A DNA stretch of 64,000 nt from Cloacibacillus porcorum (lineage in GTDB: Bacteria; Synergistota; Synergistia; Synergistales; Synergistaceae): the NCBI RefSeq assembly GCF_001701045.1, contig NZ_CP016757.1, positions 2,382,219-2,446,218 on the forward strand. The letters run 5' to 3'. Position numbers and translations under genes: made by a program. Below, one piece after another: positions 25,484-34,244 of this stretch (its first letter is position 1; the number at the start of each line of letters is the position of its first letter). The notes below the pieces were generated by a model. The model was not told where the DNA came from and did not search any database. It worked only from the letters and a program-made list of their open reading frames with translations.

Positions 25484-25909
25484 TTATGAATACTCCATCG
25501 GCCGGCGCTGCAGTATCAGCAGGCCCTCGCGCGGCTCGAAGCCCAAACGCCCCATGAAGGAGGTCAGTTCGCTTGTGTAGGTGACTATCACTGGAACGTT
25601 CCTGAGCGCGGGATGGCCGAGCGCGTATTCCAGTAGCTGCGAGCCGATGCCCTTGCCCTGGTAGTCGGGGTGAACGAGGATATCCCATAGCGAGCCGCGG
25701 AATACAAAGTCTGTGAGCACGCGGCAGAAGGCGATCAGCTTGCCGTTGTGGCGGATCGAGAAGCACATGCTCGTCCCGTTAAGCATTTTTTCGATCTGCT
25801 CGAGCGAGCGGCTCCTGCCCCAGCGTGTAAAACGGTAGAGGTCCTGCAGTTCTGCGGGAGATATGGCCAGCTTGCTGTCGTAGAAGTAATACTCAGGATT
25901 TGATTTCAT
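25484..25909 (-). CDS. GNAT-family N-acetyltransferase
   Basis: 141 residues with GNAT motifs: DILVHPDYQGKGIGSQLLEY (97-116) is the acetyl-CoA pyrophosphate-binding loop Q-x-x-G-x-G, preceded by IAFCRVLTDFVFRGSLW; FMGRLGFEPREG is the C-terminal motif B. Substrate unknown. It starts 17 bases inside the 3' end of the zinc-ribbon gene, so both are one transcript. Resembles small single-domain acetyltransferases of the YitI/PaiA group, without closer assignment. Confidence 0.88.
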   Translation of the reverse strand: MKSNPEYYFYDSKLAISPAELQDLYRFTRWGRSRSLEQIEKMLNGTSMCFSIRHNGKLIAFCRVLTDFVFRGSLWDILVHPDYQGKGIGSQLLEYALGHPALRNVPVIVTYTSELTSFMGRLGFEPREGLLILQRRPMEYS

Positions 25910-26147
25910 CAGGCATCCCTTCCCTTATGAAGGCGTACCTTTTATTATCCGGCTTTGCCGCGAGCGCCATGCCGCCGACGATCTTGCGCAGGTCCCCGCG
26001 TCTTGTATCTTTTGTGATCGTCAGCTCAAGCAGCTGTCCGGCCCCGCACTTGCTGCAGGTCCACATAGCGCGCGCCGTGCCGCTGGCGTCAGGCGAACCG
26101 GCGAGCACCATAAGCTCGCCGCATTTTTGACAGGCTAAAATAAGCAT
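25893..26147 (-). CDS. zinc-ribbon protein, unknown
   Basis: 84 residues. Two CxxC knuckles, CQKCGE (6-11) and CSKCGAG (31-37), frame a zinc-ribbon; the C-terminal half is basic and polar and ends by overlapping the GNAT gene by 17 bases. Function unknown; the coupling suggests a partner for the acetyltransferase (inference). Confidence 0.7.
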   Translation of the reverse strand: MLILACQKCGELMVLAGSPDASGTARAMWTCSKCGAGQLLELTITKDTRRGDLRKIVGGMALAAKPDNKRYAFIREGMPDEIKS

Positions 26148-26231
26148 TAAAAATTACTTCTTTCCGGGAGGCTCGTCTCTCAGGCGGCCTCTCCTGCGTA
26201 TTCTCCGCGGGCCTCGAATAACGGCTTACGG

Positions 26232-27434
26232 TTAATTTAAGACAAATTTTACCCTCAGAGGCCCTTCGCTGTAAATATCCCTCGCGGTAAGTATCTCCAG
26301 CTTTATGCTGCTTTTGACCTGTGATATTTTATCAAGCGCCGTGATAAATTCCCCCGTGTCGATGGAGCCGACGTTGCCGGAGATCGGGTCGCGCAGCACG
26401 CCGTCGTTGGCGGCCTTCTGGTTGAGCGACCTCAAGGCCTGGAATACCGTCTCCTCTATCTTATGCCGCGGCGTGTCAGGTTCAAAGGTATGCGAATATA
26501 GCAGCTGGTTTTCTCTGTATATCAGACGCGAACGATACGCCTCTATCTGTGCCTGTACCGCCTCTCCCTCCACCGCGTTGCCCAGCGCCGTAAGCCGCAG
26601 CAGCCAGCGGCCTGGGCTGTGCGTCAGGCGTTCTCTGACTTTCGCGGCGGATTCCGCCGCCACCTCGGGCAGCCTCACCGACTCAGGGTCTTTTCCGCCG
26701 AAGCGGTAGGCGAGCAGCGCGCGCGCCTCGCTGCGCAGCCTGTTGATGTACTGGTCCACCTGCTGCGTTGTGATGATGGAATCAGTCATCACCCCCTGGG
26801 CCAGTATCTCTCCCGTAAAGGCGGCGATGCGCCCCTCACGCAGACGCTGGATACCGGACTTGAGTGATTCGGACTCCGCTTTAAGCGCTTTGACCGAGGC
26901 GTCGAGCTTTTTACTCTCGGCGAGCAACTTGTCTTTTTCTTTCTGCAGGACGGCCTGTTCAGCCTCCGTCTCATCGCGCATCCGCGTCATCGCGGCCAGC
27001 TTGGCGCGCGTTTCGTTGAGGCTTTTCATACCCTCATCAAGCTTTTCTTCTACCTGCCGCAGCTCCGCCTCTTTTTCCGAGAGGTCCCCGCGGCTCTGGA
27101 AGAGGTCTATCTCCATGCGCCCCATAGATTCTTCGTTCTTTTTGAGCTCTTCCCTCGTCGATATCAGCTGGCGCTGGATGACCTGCATGCTGAAGAGCGC
27201 TGTGCGCACCTGTTCGGAGGCGGCGCTGAGGACGAAGATCGTGGCGATGGCGATGCCGACGCCGGTCAGCACCGATATGATGCGTGAGGTATATTTAGGA
27301 CGGATCTTTAAGAATGTTATGCGTTTTTTACCGAGTTTCATGCCGATGACGTCGCCGGCCCATGAGACAAGAGCACTGACGATGATCAGCGCGCCGAGCA
27401 ATATCCAGTTTATGTCATGAAAAATCTCAAACAA
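26232..27434 (-). CDS. DUF3084 membrane coiled-coil protein
   Basis: 400 residues. Two N-terminal transmembrane segments (about 10-30 and 50-72) enclose the loop KLGKKRITFLKIRPKYTSR; then a long coiled coil (about 85-200) rich in E, K, L, R; and a C-terminal globular part. This matches the DUF3084 family of cyanobacteria, Synergistota and relatives; function unknown, envelope role likely. Start codon is TTG 27434, supported by GAGGTAA five bases upstream; no ATG is close. Confidence 0.82.
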   Translation of the reverse strand: MFEIFHDINWILLGALIIVSALVSWAGDVIGMKLGKKRITFLKIRPKYTSRIISVLTGVGIAIATIFVLSAASEQVRTALFSMQVIQRQLISTREELKKNEESMGRMEIDLFQSRGDLSEKEAELRQVEEKLDEGMKSLNETRAKLAAMTRMRDETEAEQAVLQKEKDKLLAESKKLDASVKALKAESESLKSGIQRLREGRIAAFTGEILAQGVMTDSIITTQQVDQYINRLRSEARALLAYRFGGKDPESVRLPEVAAESAAKVRERLTHSPGRWLLRLTALGNAVEGEAVQAQIEAYRSRLIYRENQLLYSHTFEPDTPRHKIEETVFQALRSLNQKAANDGVLRDPISGNVGSIDTGEFITALDKISQVKSSIKLEILTARDIYSEGPLRVKFVLN

Positions 27435-27537
27435 TGAGTTACCTCGCTCTTAAAAGATTTTATGTTCACTACATATCGTATACGTTCTTATTATACCAGA
27501 TGCTTTTGAAGAAAATCGGCTGTATGCAAAATTACAG

Positions 27538-27574
27538 CGAAGAGAAGGAGGATGTTTCCGCCGCCTTCTCTTCG
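27538..27574. terminator. terminator of the efflux operon
   Basis: CGAAGAGAAGG and CCTTCTCTTCG form an 11-bp stem immediately after the macB permease gene. The loop is GC-rich and the T-tracts are poor, so strength is uncertain. Confidence 0.65.
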
Positions 27575-27578
27575 TCGT

Positions 27579-28796
27579 TTATTCGTATTTGAGCGCGTCG
27601 ATGGGATTCAGCAGGGAAGCCTTGTAGGCCGGGTAGTAGCCGAAGCCCACGCCGACCATCGCCGAGAAGACGAAGGCGAGCACGATCGACATCAGCGTAA
27701 AGACCGGCGGCGCTGAGGTAAAGGAGGACAGGGCATACCCCGCGGCCACACCGAGCATTATCCCGATCGTGCCGCCGATCATCGAAAGAACGACGGCTTC
27801 GATGAGGAACTGCATTCTGATGTCCCTCTCCGTCGCCCCGACCGCCATCCTGATACCTATCTCACGCGTACGCTCGGTCACAGAGACGAGCATGATGTTC
27901 ATTATCCCGATGCCGCCGACGACGAGCGAGATGAAGGCGATCGAGCCGAGCAGCATCGACATTATCGTCGTAGTCTTGCGGCGCGCTTCGAGCATCTGCG
28001 AGACGTTGCGCACCGCAAAGTCGTCGGCGTCTCCGGGCTTTATTTTGTGCCGTTCGCGCAGAAGGGCCTCTGTCTCGTTCTGTATGTAGGAGAGGGCCTC
28101 CATCGAGACGCCCTTTATGTATATGTTGCCGATGCGTCCCGCGGTCTTCCAGCGCACAAGCCTTCTCTGCGCCGACGTCAGCGGTACAAGAATGAAATCG
28201 TCCTGATCGCTTCCCATAGCGGAGAGCCCCTTAGCCTCGAAAACGCCGACCACCGTAAAGGGTATCTTATTTATTCTGATTGCCTTGCCGACTGGGTTTT
28301 CCCCGCCAAAGAGCTTGTCCACGACCGTTTTGCCGATGACGGCGACCTTCGCGCCCTGGCGCACGTCGCTCGCGTTGATGTCACGGCCGGATTCTATGTT
28401 CCACTCCTGCACGTAGGAGTATTCTTTCGTGCTGCCGACAACGCTTGAGCTCCAGTTTGTATTTTCATAGACGAGCGTCGCGGAGAGATTTATCATCGGC
28501 GCTACGGCGTCCACGCCGGAGACCTCTTTTTCGATCGCCTGGGCGTCGTCGTAGGTCAGGTAGCGTGTGACTCCCGTCGTAGAACGGCCGGGCCGGTCGG
28601 GAAAGACCATGATAAAGTTGCTTCCGAAGGAGGATATCTGCTCGTCGATACTTTTATTGGCTCCCGCGCCGACGGCGAAGGCCGCGATGACGGCGGCGAC
28701 GCCGATGATTATCCCGAGCGCCGTCAGCATGGAGCGGGTCTTGTTGCGGCGCAGCGCCGTGAGAGAGGCCGAAAATACCTCGGATATGGCGATCAT
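27579..28796 (-). CDS. macB: MacB-type ABC transporter permease
   Basis: 405 residues. One N-terminal helix (about 20-45), a large periplasmic MacB_PCD domain (about 50-265), and three C-terminal helices (about 285-395) with the FtsX-like VVGGIGIMNIMLVSVTERTR stretch. In Escherichia coli MacB, ATPase and permease are one polypeptide; here the ATPase is a separate gene overlapping by four bases, as in many Gram-positive and Synergistota operons. With MacA and TolC it forms an efflux pump for macrolides, peptides or envelope molecules; the substrate is not shown. Confidence 0.93.
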   Translation of the reverse strand: MIAISEVFSASLTALRRNKTRSMLTALGIIIGVAAVIAAFAVGAGANKSIDEQISSFGSNFIMVFPDRPGRSTTGVTRYLTYDDAQAIEKEVSGVDAVAPMINLSATLVYENTNWSSSVVGSTKEYSYVQEWNIESGRDINASDVRQGAKVAVIGKTVVDKLFGGENPVGKAIRINKIPFTVVGVFEAKGLSAMGSDQDDFILVPLTSAQRRLVRWKTAGRIGNIYIKGVSMEALSYIQNETEALLRERHKIKPGDADDFAVRNVSQMLEARRKTTTIMSMLLGSIAFISLVVGGIGIMNIMLVSVTERTREIGIRMAVGATERDIRMQFLIEAVVLSMIGGTIGIMLGVAAGYALSSFTSAPPVFTLMSIVLAFVFSAMVGVGFGYYPAYKASLLNPIDALKYE

Positions 28797-29527
28797 GCGA
28801 CTTCCCTCCCCTGCGCGCTCTGTACCGGCGAAACGCTGCGCCTATTTTCGTTTATCTCGTCCTTTATTATCAGCCCGTCGCGGAAGTGCAGGATGCGCTT
28901 CGCGTAGAGGGCGACGTCATATTCATGCGTGACCAGTATTATCGTCATTCCCTCGTCGTTGAGACGGCGGAAGAGGGCCATGATCTCGTCGCTGGTCTTG
29001 GAGTCGAGGTTTCCCGTAGGCTCGTCGGCCATCAGTATCGGCGCGCGGTTGACGATGCCGCGCGCGATCGCCACCCGCTGCTGCTGGCCGCCTGAGAGCT
29101 GGGAGGGTTCGTGATAGAGGCGTTCCTGCAGCCCCATATCTATCAGCGCCTGTTTAGCCTTTTCGTGGCGTTCCGAGCGCGGCACCCCCGCATAGAGCAA
29201 AGGAAGCTCCACATTTTCCAGCGCCGTCGTCTTTGGCAGCAGGTTGAAGCCCTGGAAGACGAAACCGATCATTCTGTTTCTGATGTGGGCCAGCTCGTCG
29301 CTGTCCATCTCCGCGACCCTCACGCCGCCGAGGAGGTATTCTCCGCCCGTCGGACGGTCGAGACAGCCGAGGATGTTCATCGTCGTCGACTTCCCGGAAC
29401 CGGAGGGGCCCATCATTGCGACAAACTCCCCCTCCTCGACGCTGAGGTTGACGCCGTGGAGTATCTCGACCTCCTCGCCACCCAGCAAAAAGCTCTTTTT
29501 TATATCCTTGAGTTCAACAAGAGCCAT
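28793..29527 (-). CDS. MacB/LolD-type ABC transporter ATP-binding protein
   Basis: 244 residues. Walker A is GPSGSGKST, the Q-loop is [10 protein letters not shown], the signature is [14 protein letters not shown], and Walker B is [12 protein letters not shown] followed by His in VTHEYD. All catalytic residues are present. It drives the permease encoded next (four-base overlap) and lies one base after the macA stop. The ATG is preceded by GGAGGAAAGTT inside the macA end, so translation is coupled. Confidence 0.96.
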   Translation of the reverse strand: MALVELKDIKKSFLLGGEEVEILHGVNLSVEEGEFVAMMGPSGSGKSTTMNILGCLDRPTGGEYLLGGVRVAEMDSDELAHIRNRMIGFVFQGFNLLPKTTALENVELPLLYAGVPRSERHEKAKQALIDMGLQERLYHEPSQLSGGQQQRVAIARGIVNRAPILMADEPTGNLDSKTSDEIMALFRRLNDEGMTIILVTHEYDVALYAKRILHFRDGLIIKDEINENRRSVSPVQSAQGREVA

Positions 29528-29528
29528 C

Positions 29529-30728
29529 CTAACTTTCCTCCTTGGGAACGATGATGCCCGTTATTACGCGCTCGCCCTCCTCTATTCCGGAAAGTATCTC
29601 GGTGTTCTGCCCGTCGGTGATGCCCCTTTCGACCTCTACCTTCACAGGCTTTTTCTTATCGAGCGTGTAGACGGCCGGTTTCGTCACCGCGGCGACATTC
29701 TGCTTACGCCCGCCTCCGGGACCTGGCATCCCCATCTCCGCGGACTGTCCGTTTGACGGTTTAAAGCGGAAGGCGCTGTTGGGGACGACGAGGACGTCTT
29801 CGCGGCTCTCAAGTATGAGCGAGACGTTCGCCGTCATACCCGGCAGCAGCTTGCCGTCCGGGTTCTGTACCTTTACGATGACCGTGTAAGTCACAACGTT
29901 ATCCGTCGTCGTGGGCGAGAGGCGCACCTGCGTCACCTTGCCCTCAAAGCTGTCGGCCGGGTAGGTGTCTACGTTGAATATCGCCTGCTGCCCCTCGTGG
30001 ACGCCGCCGATGTCAGCCTCATCCACGTTCACCTCGACCTGCATCTGGGTCAGGTCGCGCGCGATCTCCGCGATGGAGGGAGTCTGGTAGCTGGCGGCCA
30101 CCGTCTGCCCCTCTTCAACGTTCTTTGCGACGACTACGCCGTCAACCGGCGAATATATTCTCGTATAGTTGAGGTTGATACGCGATTTTTCCAGCGTCGC
30201 GCGGTACTGCGCCACCTTCGCCTCCGCCGCCGCGAGGTTTGCCTTCGCCTTGAGCCAGGTGCTGGTGTCAGTATCCACATCGGCCTTCGCGATCAGGTCG
30301 CGCTTCGCGAGCTCACGGGTGCGCGACAGGTCTTTGGCCGCGACGTCAAGCGCGGCCTGGGCGTTCAGCACATCCGCCTGCGCGGAAGCCACCGTCGCCT
30401 CCGCCTGCGACACCTCCGCCGCCTGCGTGGCGGAGTCCATAAGGGCAATCAGCTGCCCCTCTTTTACGCGGCTGTTGTAATCAAAATAGAGTTCCTTAAT
30501 CGTGCCGGATATCTGCGTACCGACGTCGACCGTTTCGACCGGGTTCAGCGTGCCGGTGGCCTGTATCGTCGAGCGGATATCCGACCGCCTCACGGGGACG
30601 GTCTTATACTGTATCTCATCCTCGCGTGTGCTCCAGTAATAAAAGCCTCCGGCGGCCACCACCGCTGCCACGGCGATCGCCGCGGCCAATTTAAAAGTCT
30701 TGCCCCTCTTCACTGTCTTATTCTCCAT
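29529..30728 (-). CDS. macA: periplasmic adaptor (membrane fusion) protein MacA
   Basis: 399 residues. An N-terminal signal anchor (residues 9-30) is followed by the lipoyl barrel halves TVDVGTQISGTIKELYFDYN and RIYSPVDGVVVAKNVEEGQT flanking an alpha-helical hairpin (about 100-185) rich in Ala and charged residues; the beta-barrel and membrane-proximal domains follow. The Gly/Pro-rich insertion GMPGPGGGRK near 328-337 is a local oddity. MacA bridges the inner membrane pump and TolC. It overlaps the tolC-like gene by eleven bases. Confidence 0.94.
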   Translation of the reverse strand: MENKTVKRGKTFKLAAAIAVAAVVAAGGFYYWSTREDEIQYKTVPVRRSDIRSTIQATGTLNPVETVDVGTQISGTIKELYFDYNSRVKEGQLIALMDSATQAAEVSQAEATVASAQADVLNAQAALDVAAKDLSRTRELAKRDLIAKADVDTDTSTWLKAKANLAAAEAKVAQYRATLEKSRINLNYTRIYSPVDGVVVAKNVEEGQTVAASYQTPSIAEIARDLTQMQVEVNVDEADIGGVHEGQQAIFNVDTYPADSFEGKVTQVRLSPTTTDNVVTYTVIVKVQNPDGKLLPGMTANVSLILESREDVLVVPNSAFRFKPSNGQSAEMGMPGPGGGRKQNVAAVTKPAVYTLDKKKPVKVEVERGITDGQNTEILSGIEEGERVITGIIVPKEES

Positions 30729-31986
30729 ATTTCAGACCTCCCATGGCCTTCTCAAGGTCAAGCTGTGCCGTCTTGCAGTTATACAGGGCAAGCACCCTGT
30801 TGGCGGACGCCGTCGCGTAGCTGTCGACCGCGTCTGAAATTTCAAGGTTATCACCGACGCCGGCGGCGTAACGCCCCTCGGCGAGGTCCAGCGTCGCCTT
30901 CGCGCTGCGCTCCGCCTCCAGAGAGGAGACAAGCGATTCTTTCGCCTCGCGCAGCGCCTCCCAGGCCTTGCGCACCTCCAGCGTAACACTGTTGGAGAAG
31001 CTCTTTATCTCGGCCTGCGCGGTGCGGAGCTCGGCGCTCGCCTGCTCCACCCTGCTCTTCGTCAGGCCGCCGTCGGAGATCGGCACCGAAAGCGAGAGCT
31101 TGGCGCTCCATTCGTTGCTGTCAAAGGGCGCCGACCCGTATATATCGTACCCCGCGGAGGCAGAGAGCGAGGGGGAGAGCCCCTTCATCTGCACTGTAAG
31201 GTTCGTGGCGGCATATTCGACACGCCGCTGCTTCGCGATCAGCTCGGGACGCTGCTCCATCGCCCTCTTCACGGCTTCGTCAAGCGGGATGTTCCATTCC
31301 TCATAGCCGAGGATATCCTCCACCTCGCTGATCTCCAGCATCGGCTGCCCTATCGCGTTCGCGAGCTCCGCCTTGAACTGCTCCATCGAAGCCTGGCTTT
31401 TGACGACCGCCAGCTTTGATGCAGCGAGATCGGCCTCCGCCTTCGTCACCTCGATCTTGGGCTTGGTTCCGACTTCATAATAAGACTGCGCCCATTTAAG
31501 GCGTTTTTCAAAGTTATCATAGCGGGTCTTGGCGACTATATTTTCGCGCATCGCGCGGTTCAGTCCGTAGTAGGCGTTGTAGACGTCCTGGATCACACTC
31601 TCGCGCGTGCTCCGGTAGTCCGCCGCCGCCGCCTCCGTAGAGAGCTGCGCGCCCTCCACCTTCGCCTCGCGGCGTCCCCAGTCGCTGATTGACTGTTCGA
31701 CCCTCACATTGCCGGAATAAGAGCCGCTGTTGTTGTCTCCCGACAGTCCGTCTCCCCCGCGCGAATATGAGCTTCCCGCCGAAAGCTGCGGACGCCCTGC
31801 AGAGGCCGCCTGACCGATAGTGGCGCGCTGCGCCGTGATTTTTTCCTCCGCGGCCAGGAGGTCCGGATTGTTTTTCATCGCGGAGGCAAGGCACTCCTCA
31901 ATCGTCAGCGGCGCCCCCCAGGAGGCCGCGGCGCAGAACATCAGCGCCGCGCAGGCCAGAGGCCATCGTAATGCGGCTATTTTCAT
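30718..31986 (-). CDS. tolC: TolC-family outer membrane efflux protein
   Basis: 422 residues with a signal peptide (MKIAALRWPLACAALMFCAA, cleaved after SWGA). Two OEP repeats follow, each with long coiled helices; LTIEECLASAMKNNPDLL is the characteristic repeat start, and NYSQKSLKSA-like positions are replaced by Ala-rich heptads. It forms the outer membrane duct for MacA-MacB. ATG 31986 is taken because GGAG lies ten bases upstream; GTG 31995 is the alternative. Proves an outer membrane is present. Confidence 0.93.
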   Translation of the reverse strand: MKIAALRWPLACAALMFCAAASWGAPLTIEECLASAMKNNPDLLAAEEKITAQRATIGQAASAGRPQLSAGSSYSRGGDGLSGDNNSGSYSGNVRVEQSISDWGRREAKVEGAQLSTEAAAADYRSTRESVIQDVYNAYYGLNRAMRENIVAKTRYDNFEKRLKWAQSYYEVGTKPKIEVTKAEADLAASKLAVVKSQASMEQFKAELANAIGQPMLEISEVEDILGYEEWNIPLDEAVKRAMEQRPELIAKQRRVEYAATNLTVQMKGLSPSLSASAGYDIYGSAPFDSNEWSAKLSLSVPISDGGLTKSRVEQASAELRTAQAEIKSFSNSVTLEVRKAWEALREAKESLVSSLEAERSAKATLDLAEGRYAAGVGDNLEISDAVDSYATASANRVLALYNCKTAQLDLEKAMGGLKYGE

Positions 31987-32004
31987 GGAATACACTCTCC
32001 TTCT

Positions 32005-33387
32005 TTATTCCCTGTTTTTCCTTGGTATCCTGACGGTGAAACGGCTGCCTTCGCCGTGTACGCTCGTGACGGTTATCGTCCCGTCATGCGCTTCGACAAT
32101 CGCCTTCACGATGGCGAGGCCGATGCCGATCCCGCCGCTCGTCCTTGCCCGAGAGACATCCGTCCGGTAGAAGCGTTCAAATATATATGGAAGATCCTCC
32201 TTGGCGATACCGATACCGCTGTCGGCCACATCAATCCTCATCTCATCCGCGTCGCTGTGCATCGACACCGAGACCGTGCCTCCGGGGTCAGTATAGCGCA
32301 GCGCGTTCGAGAGAAGGTTCTCAATCACCTGACGGATCTTCGCGCCGTCCATGACCATCATCACGTTCGGTTCGATATCACGCTTAAGTTCAACTCCCTT
32401 GTTCTTATAGAGCGGATCAAATACCAGAGCCGCCCTTTCGATCACCGATGTAGCGTCTATATTTTCAAGAGCCAGAGAATGTCCAGCGCTCTCAATGTAG
32501 GTCAGCTTCTCCACCTCGCATATAAGCTGCGAAAGACGGTCCACTTCGCTCACCGTGAGCCGGATACGCTCCGGCGTCGGCTCCCACACCCCATCCTCGA
32601 TCGCCTCAAGGTGCGACTTAATTATAGTCACAGGATTACGCAGTTCATGAGCGATATCGCTTAACAGCCGCTTACGCAGCTCCTCCTGAGCCTCGAGGCT
32701 GTCGCCGAGACGGTCGACGCTGTCGATCAGCGCCTGCAGCTCAGTGATATCCGACTCCATCCTGTCCTCCATGCGGTACTTGCCGTGGCTTATCTGCTGC
32801 GCGCGCTTTGCCGCGTTCAGGACTGGACGGCTGATGCGGTAGGCCATAAATACCGCGATCATCGCGGCGATGACGAGCATAAGGGCGACCGCGTAATACA
32901 TGATACGGTTAAACTTGCGCAGGAACCCGCCCTCGGGGCTGTTATTGAAGGGCAGACAGGTGAAGCGCACCTCGCCCACCCGCACGCCGTCGATAACGAT
33001 CTCCCGGCTGCTGACGACCAAATCTCCGTTGAATACCATCGGCTGCGGGTTTTTATTGTGATGTCCCTCGCGCTTCATCATGCGGCTGTATGAGCGCACC
33101 TCGATACCGTCCGCGTCAAAAAGCTGCACCATCACCATCGGCCAGCGCAGAAAGTCGGAGCCGCGCGGGAATAGGCGGCATCCGCGCCACGAACCATTTT
33201 CAATGTACATTTTGGCAAAAAACTCCGCGATCTCCACTTCGTTCTCACGCAGGCGGTCGGTCGCAAAACCGCGGAACTGCCGGTCGAGCAGCTCGGAGAT
33301 GGCCGTCGGAATGACGAGCATGCAGACGATGACGATCACCATATATTGAAAAATCAGCTTCGTCCGCAGAGAGCGCTTCACATTCAT
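32005..33387 (-). CDS. sensor histidine kinase with HAMP domain
   Basis: About 460 residues. Transmembrane helix 1 (about 10-33), periplasmic sensor (about 34-160), helix 2 (about 163-187), HAMP linker, then HisKA with LLSDIAHELRNPVTIIKSHL (phospho-His in AHELR) and HATPase boxes NLLSNALRYT, DSGIGIAKEDLPYIFERFYR and GGIGIGLAIVKAI. The sensor is metal- or peptide-like in size but has no recognised domain. It lies six bases after the response regulator. It probably senses envelope stress, controlling the adjoining efflux operon. Confidence 0.95.
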   Translation of the reverse strand: MNVKRSLRTKLIFQYMVIVIVCMLVIPTAISELLDRQFRGFATDRLRENEVEIAEFFAKMYIENGSWRGCRLFPRGSDFLRWPMVMVQLFDADGIEVRSYSRMMKREGHHNKNPQPMVFNGDLVVSSREIVIDGVRVGEVRFTCLPFNNSPEGGFLRKFNRIMYYAVALMLVIAAMIAVFMAYRISRPVLNAAKRAQQISHGKYRMEDRMESDITELQALIDSVDRLGDSLEAQEELRKRLLSDIAHELRNPVTIIKSHLEAIEDGVWEPTPERIRLTVSEVDRLSQLICEVEKLTYIESAGHSLALENIDATSVIERAALVFDPLYKNKGVELKRDIEPNVMMVMDGAKIRQVIENLLSNALRYTDPGGTVSVSMHSDADEMRIDVADSGIGIAKEDLPYIFERFYRTDVSRARTSGGIGIGLAIVKAIVEAHDGTITVTSVHGEGSRFTVRIPRKNRE

Positions 33388-33393
33388 CAACGG

Positions 33394-34077
33394 CTACTCC
33401 GATATCTTGTATCCAAAGCCGTGAACGGTGCGTATGTAGCCGTTCTCATGCTCTGAGTCACAGAGTTTCTTGCGGATATTCTTGATATAGCTGTCAATAG
33501 AGCGCTCAAAGCCGTCGTATTCATAGCCGAGCGCATAGGTGATAAGGTCGTCGCGGCTCCACGTCTTTTCGGGACGCGCAGCCATCTTTGAAAGAATCAT
33601 AAATTCGTTGCGTGTGAGGGATATCTCTTCGCCGTTCTTCTTGACGGTAAAATTCTGCGGGTCGATCACAAGAGAATCGCCCACCGCAATGACATCCGAG
33701 CCGGCGACGCCCTCGGCCGCGCCATTCTTGCGCAGGTTCGCCCGAATGCGCGCCATCAATATCTTTGGTGAAAATGGTTTTACAATATAATCGTCCGCCC
33801 CCGCGTCGAGCCCGGCGACGATATCATCCTCGCCGCTCTTCGCCGTCACCATGAGGATCGGGGCGTTGGAGCTGCGGCGTATCTCACGGCATACATCGGT
33901 GCCGGCCATACCGGGGAGCATCAGATCCAGCAGAACGAGGTCAAAAGAGTCGGCGCGGAACTTGGCGAGCCCGTCCAGGCCGTCCTGAGCGATCTCCGCT
34001 TCGTAGCCCTCGCGTTCTATATAGGCCTTTTCAACCTCCGCTATCGCCAATTCATCCTCAATGATAAGTATCTTCAT
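33394..34077 (-). CDS. OmpR/PhoB-type response regulator
   Basis: 227 residues. Receiver domain with the acidic pocket ED (7-8), phospho-acceptor in LVLLDLMLPG (Asp near 51), Thr in VTAKSGEDD and Lys in VKPFSP; then the winged-helix domain with LTRNEFMILSKMA, EKTWSRDDLITYALG and VRTVHGFGYKI. Partner of the kinase encoded next. Upstream, a perfect hairpin at 34150-34180 and a terminator separate it from the CpxP/Spy-like gene, so it may have its own promoter. Confidence 0.96.
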   Translation of the reverse strand: MKILIIEDELAIAEVEKAYIEREGYEAEIAQDGLDGLAKFRADSFDLVLLDLMLPGMAGTDVCREIRRSSNAPILMVTAKSGEDDIVAGLDAGADDYIVKPFSPKILMARIRANLRKNGAAEGVAGSDVIAVGDSLVIDPQNFTVKKNGEEISLTRNEFMILSKMAARPEKTWSRDDLITYALGYEYDGFERSIDSYIKNIRKKLCDSEHENGYIRTVHGFGYKISE

Positions 34078-34149
34078 GACCGACCGTCGCTCCCCTGCAT
34101 ATGTATTTCGTTAATTATATTCCAGAAATGTCTCCTCTGTCTCTTTTAC

Positions 34150-34180
34150 GATTTGGGCGGATCAAAAATCCGCCCAAATC
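34150..34180. repeat. perfect 13-bp inverted repeat before the response regulator gene
   Basis: GATTTGGGCGGAT and ATCCGCCCAAATC with a five-base loop. No T-tract follows on either strand, so it is not a standard terminator; an operator or RNA-processing hairpin is possible. Confidence 0.75.
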
Positions 34181-34206
34181 CTCCTGTTGGTCTCTATAAT
34201 AAACGC

Positions 34207-34230
34207 AGGGGCTCCTTTAGGAGCCTCATG
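34207..34230 (-). terminator. terminator after the CpxP/Spy-like gene
   Basis: Minus strand GGCTCC and GGAGCC stem with AAA-type loop, followed by CCCTGCGTTTATTATAG. Modest. Confidence 0.6.
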
Positions 34231-34244
34231 CGATATTTTATAAT

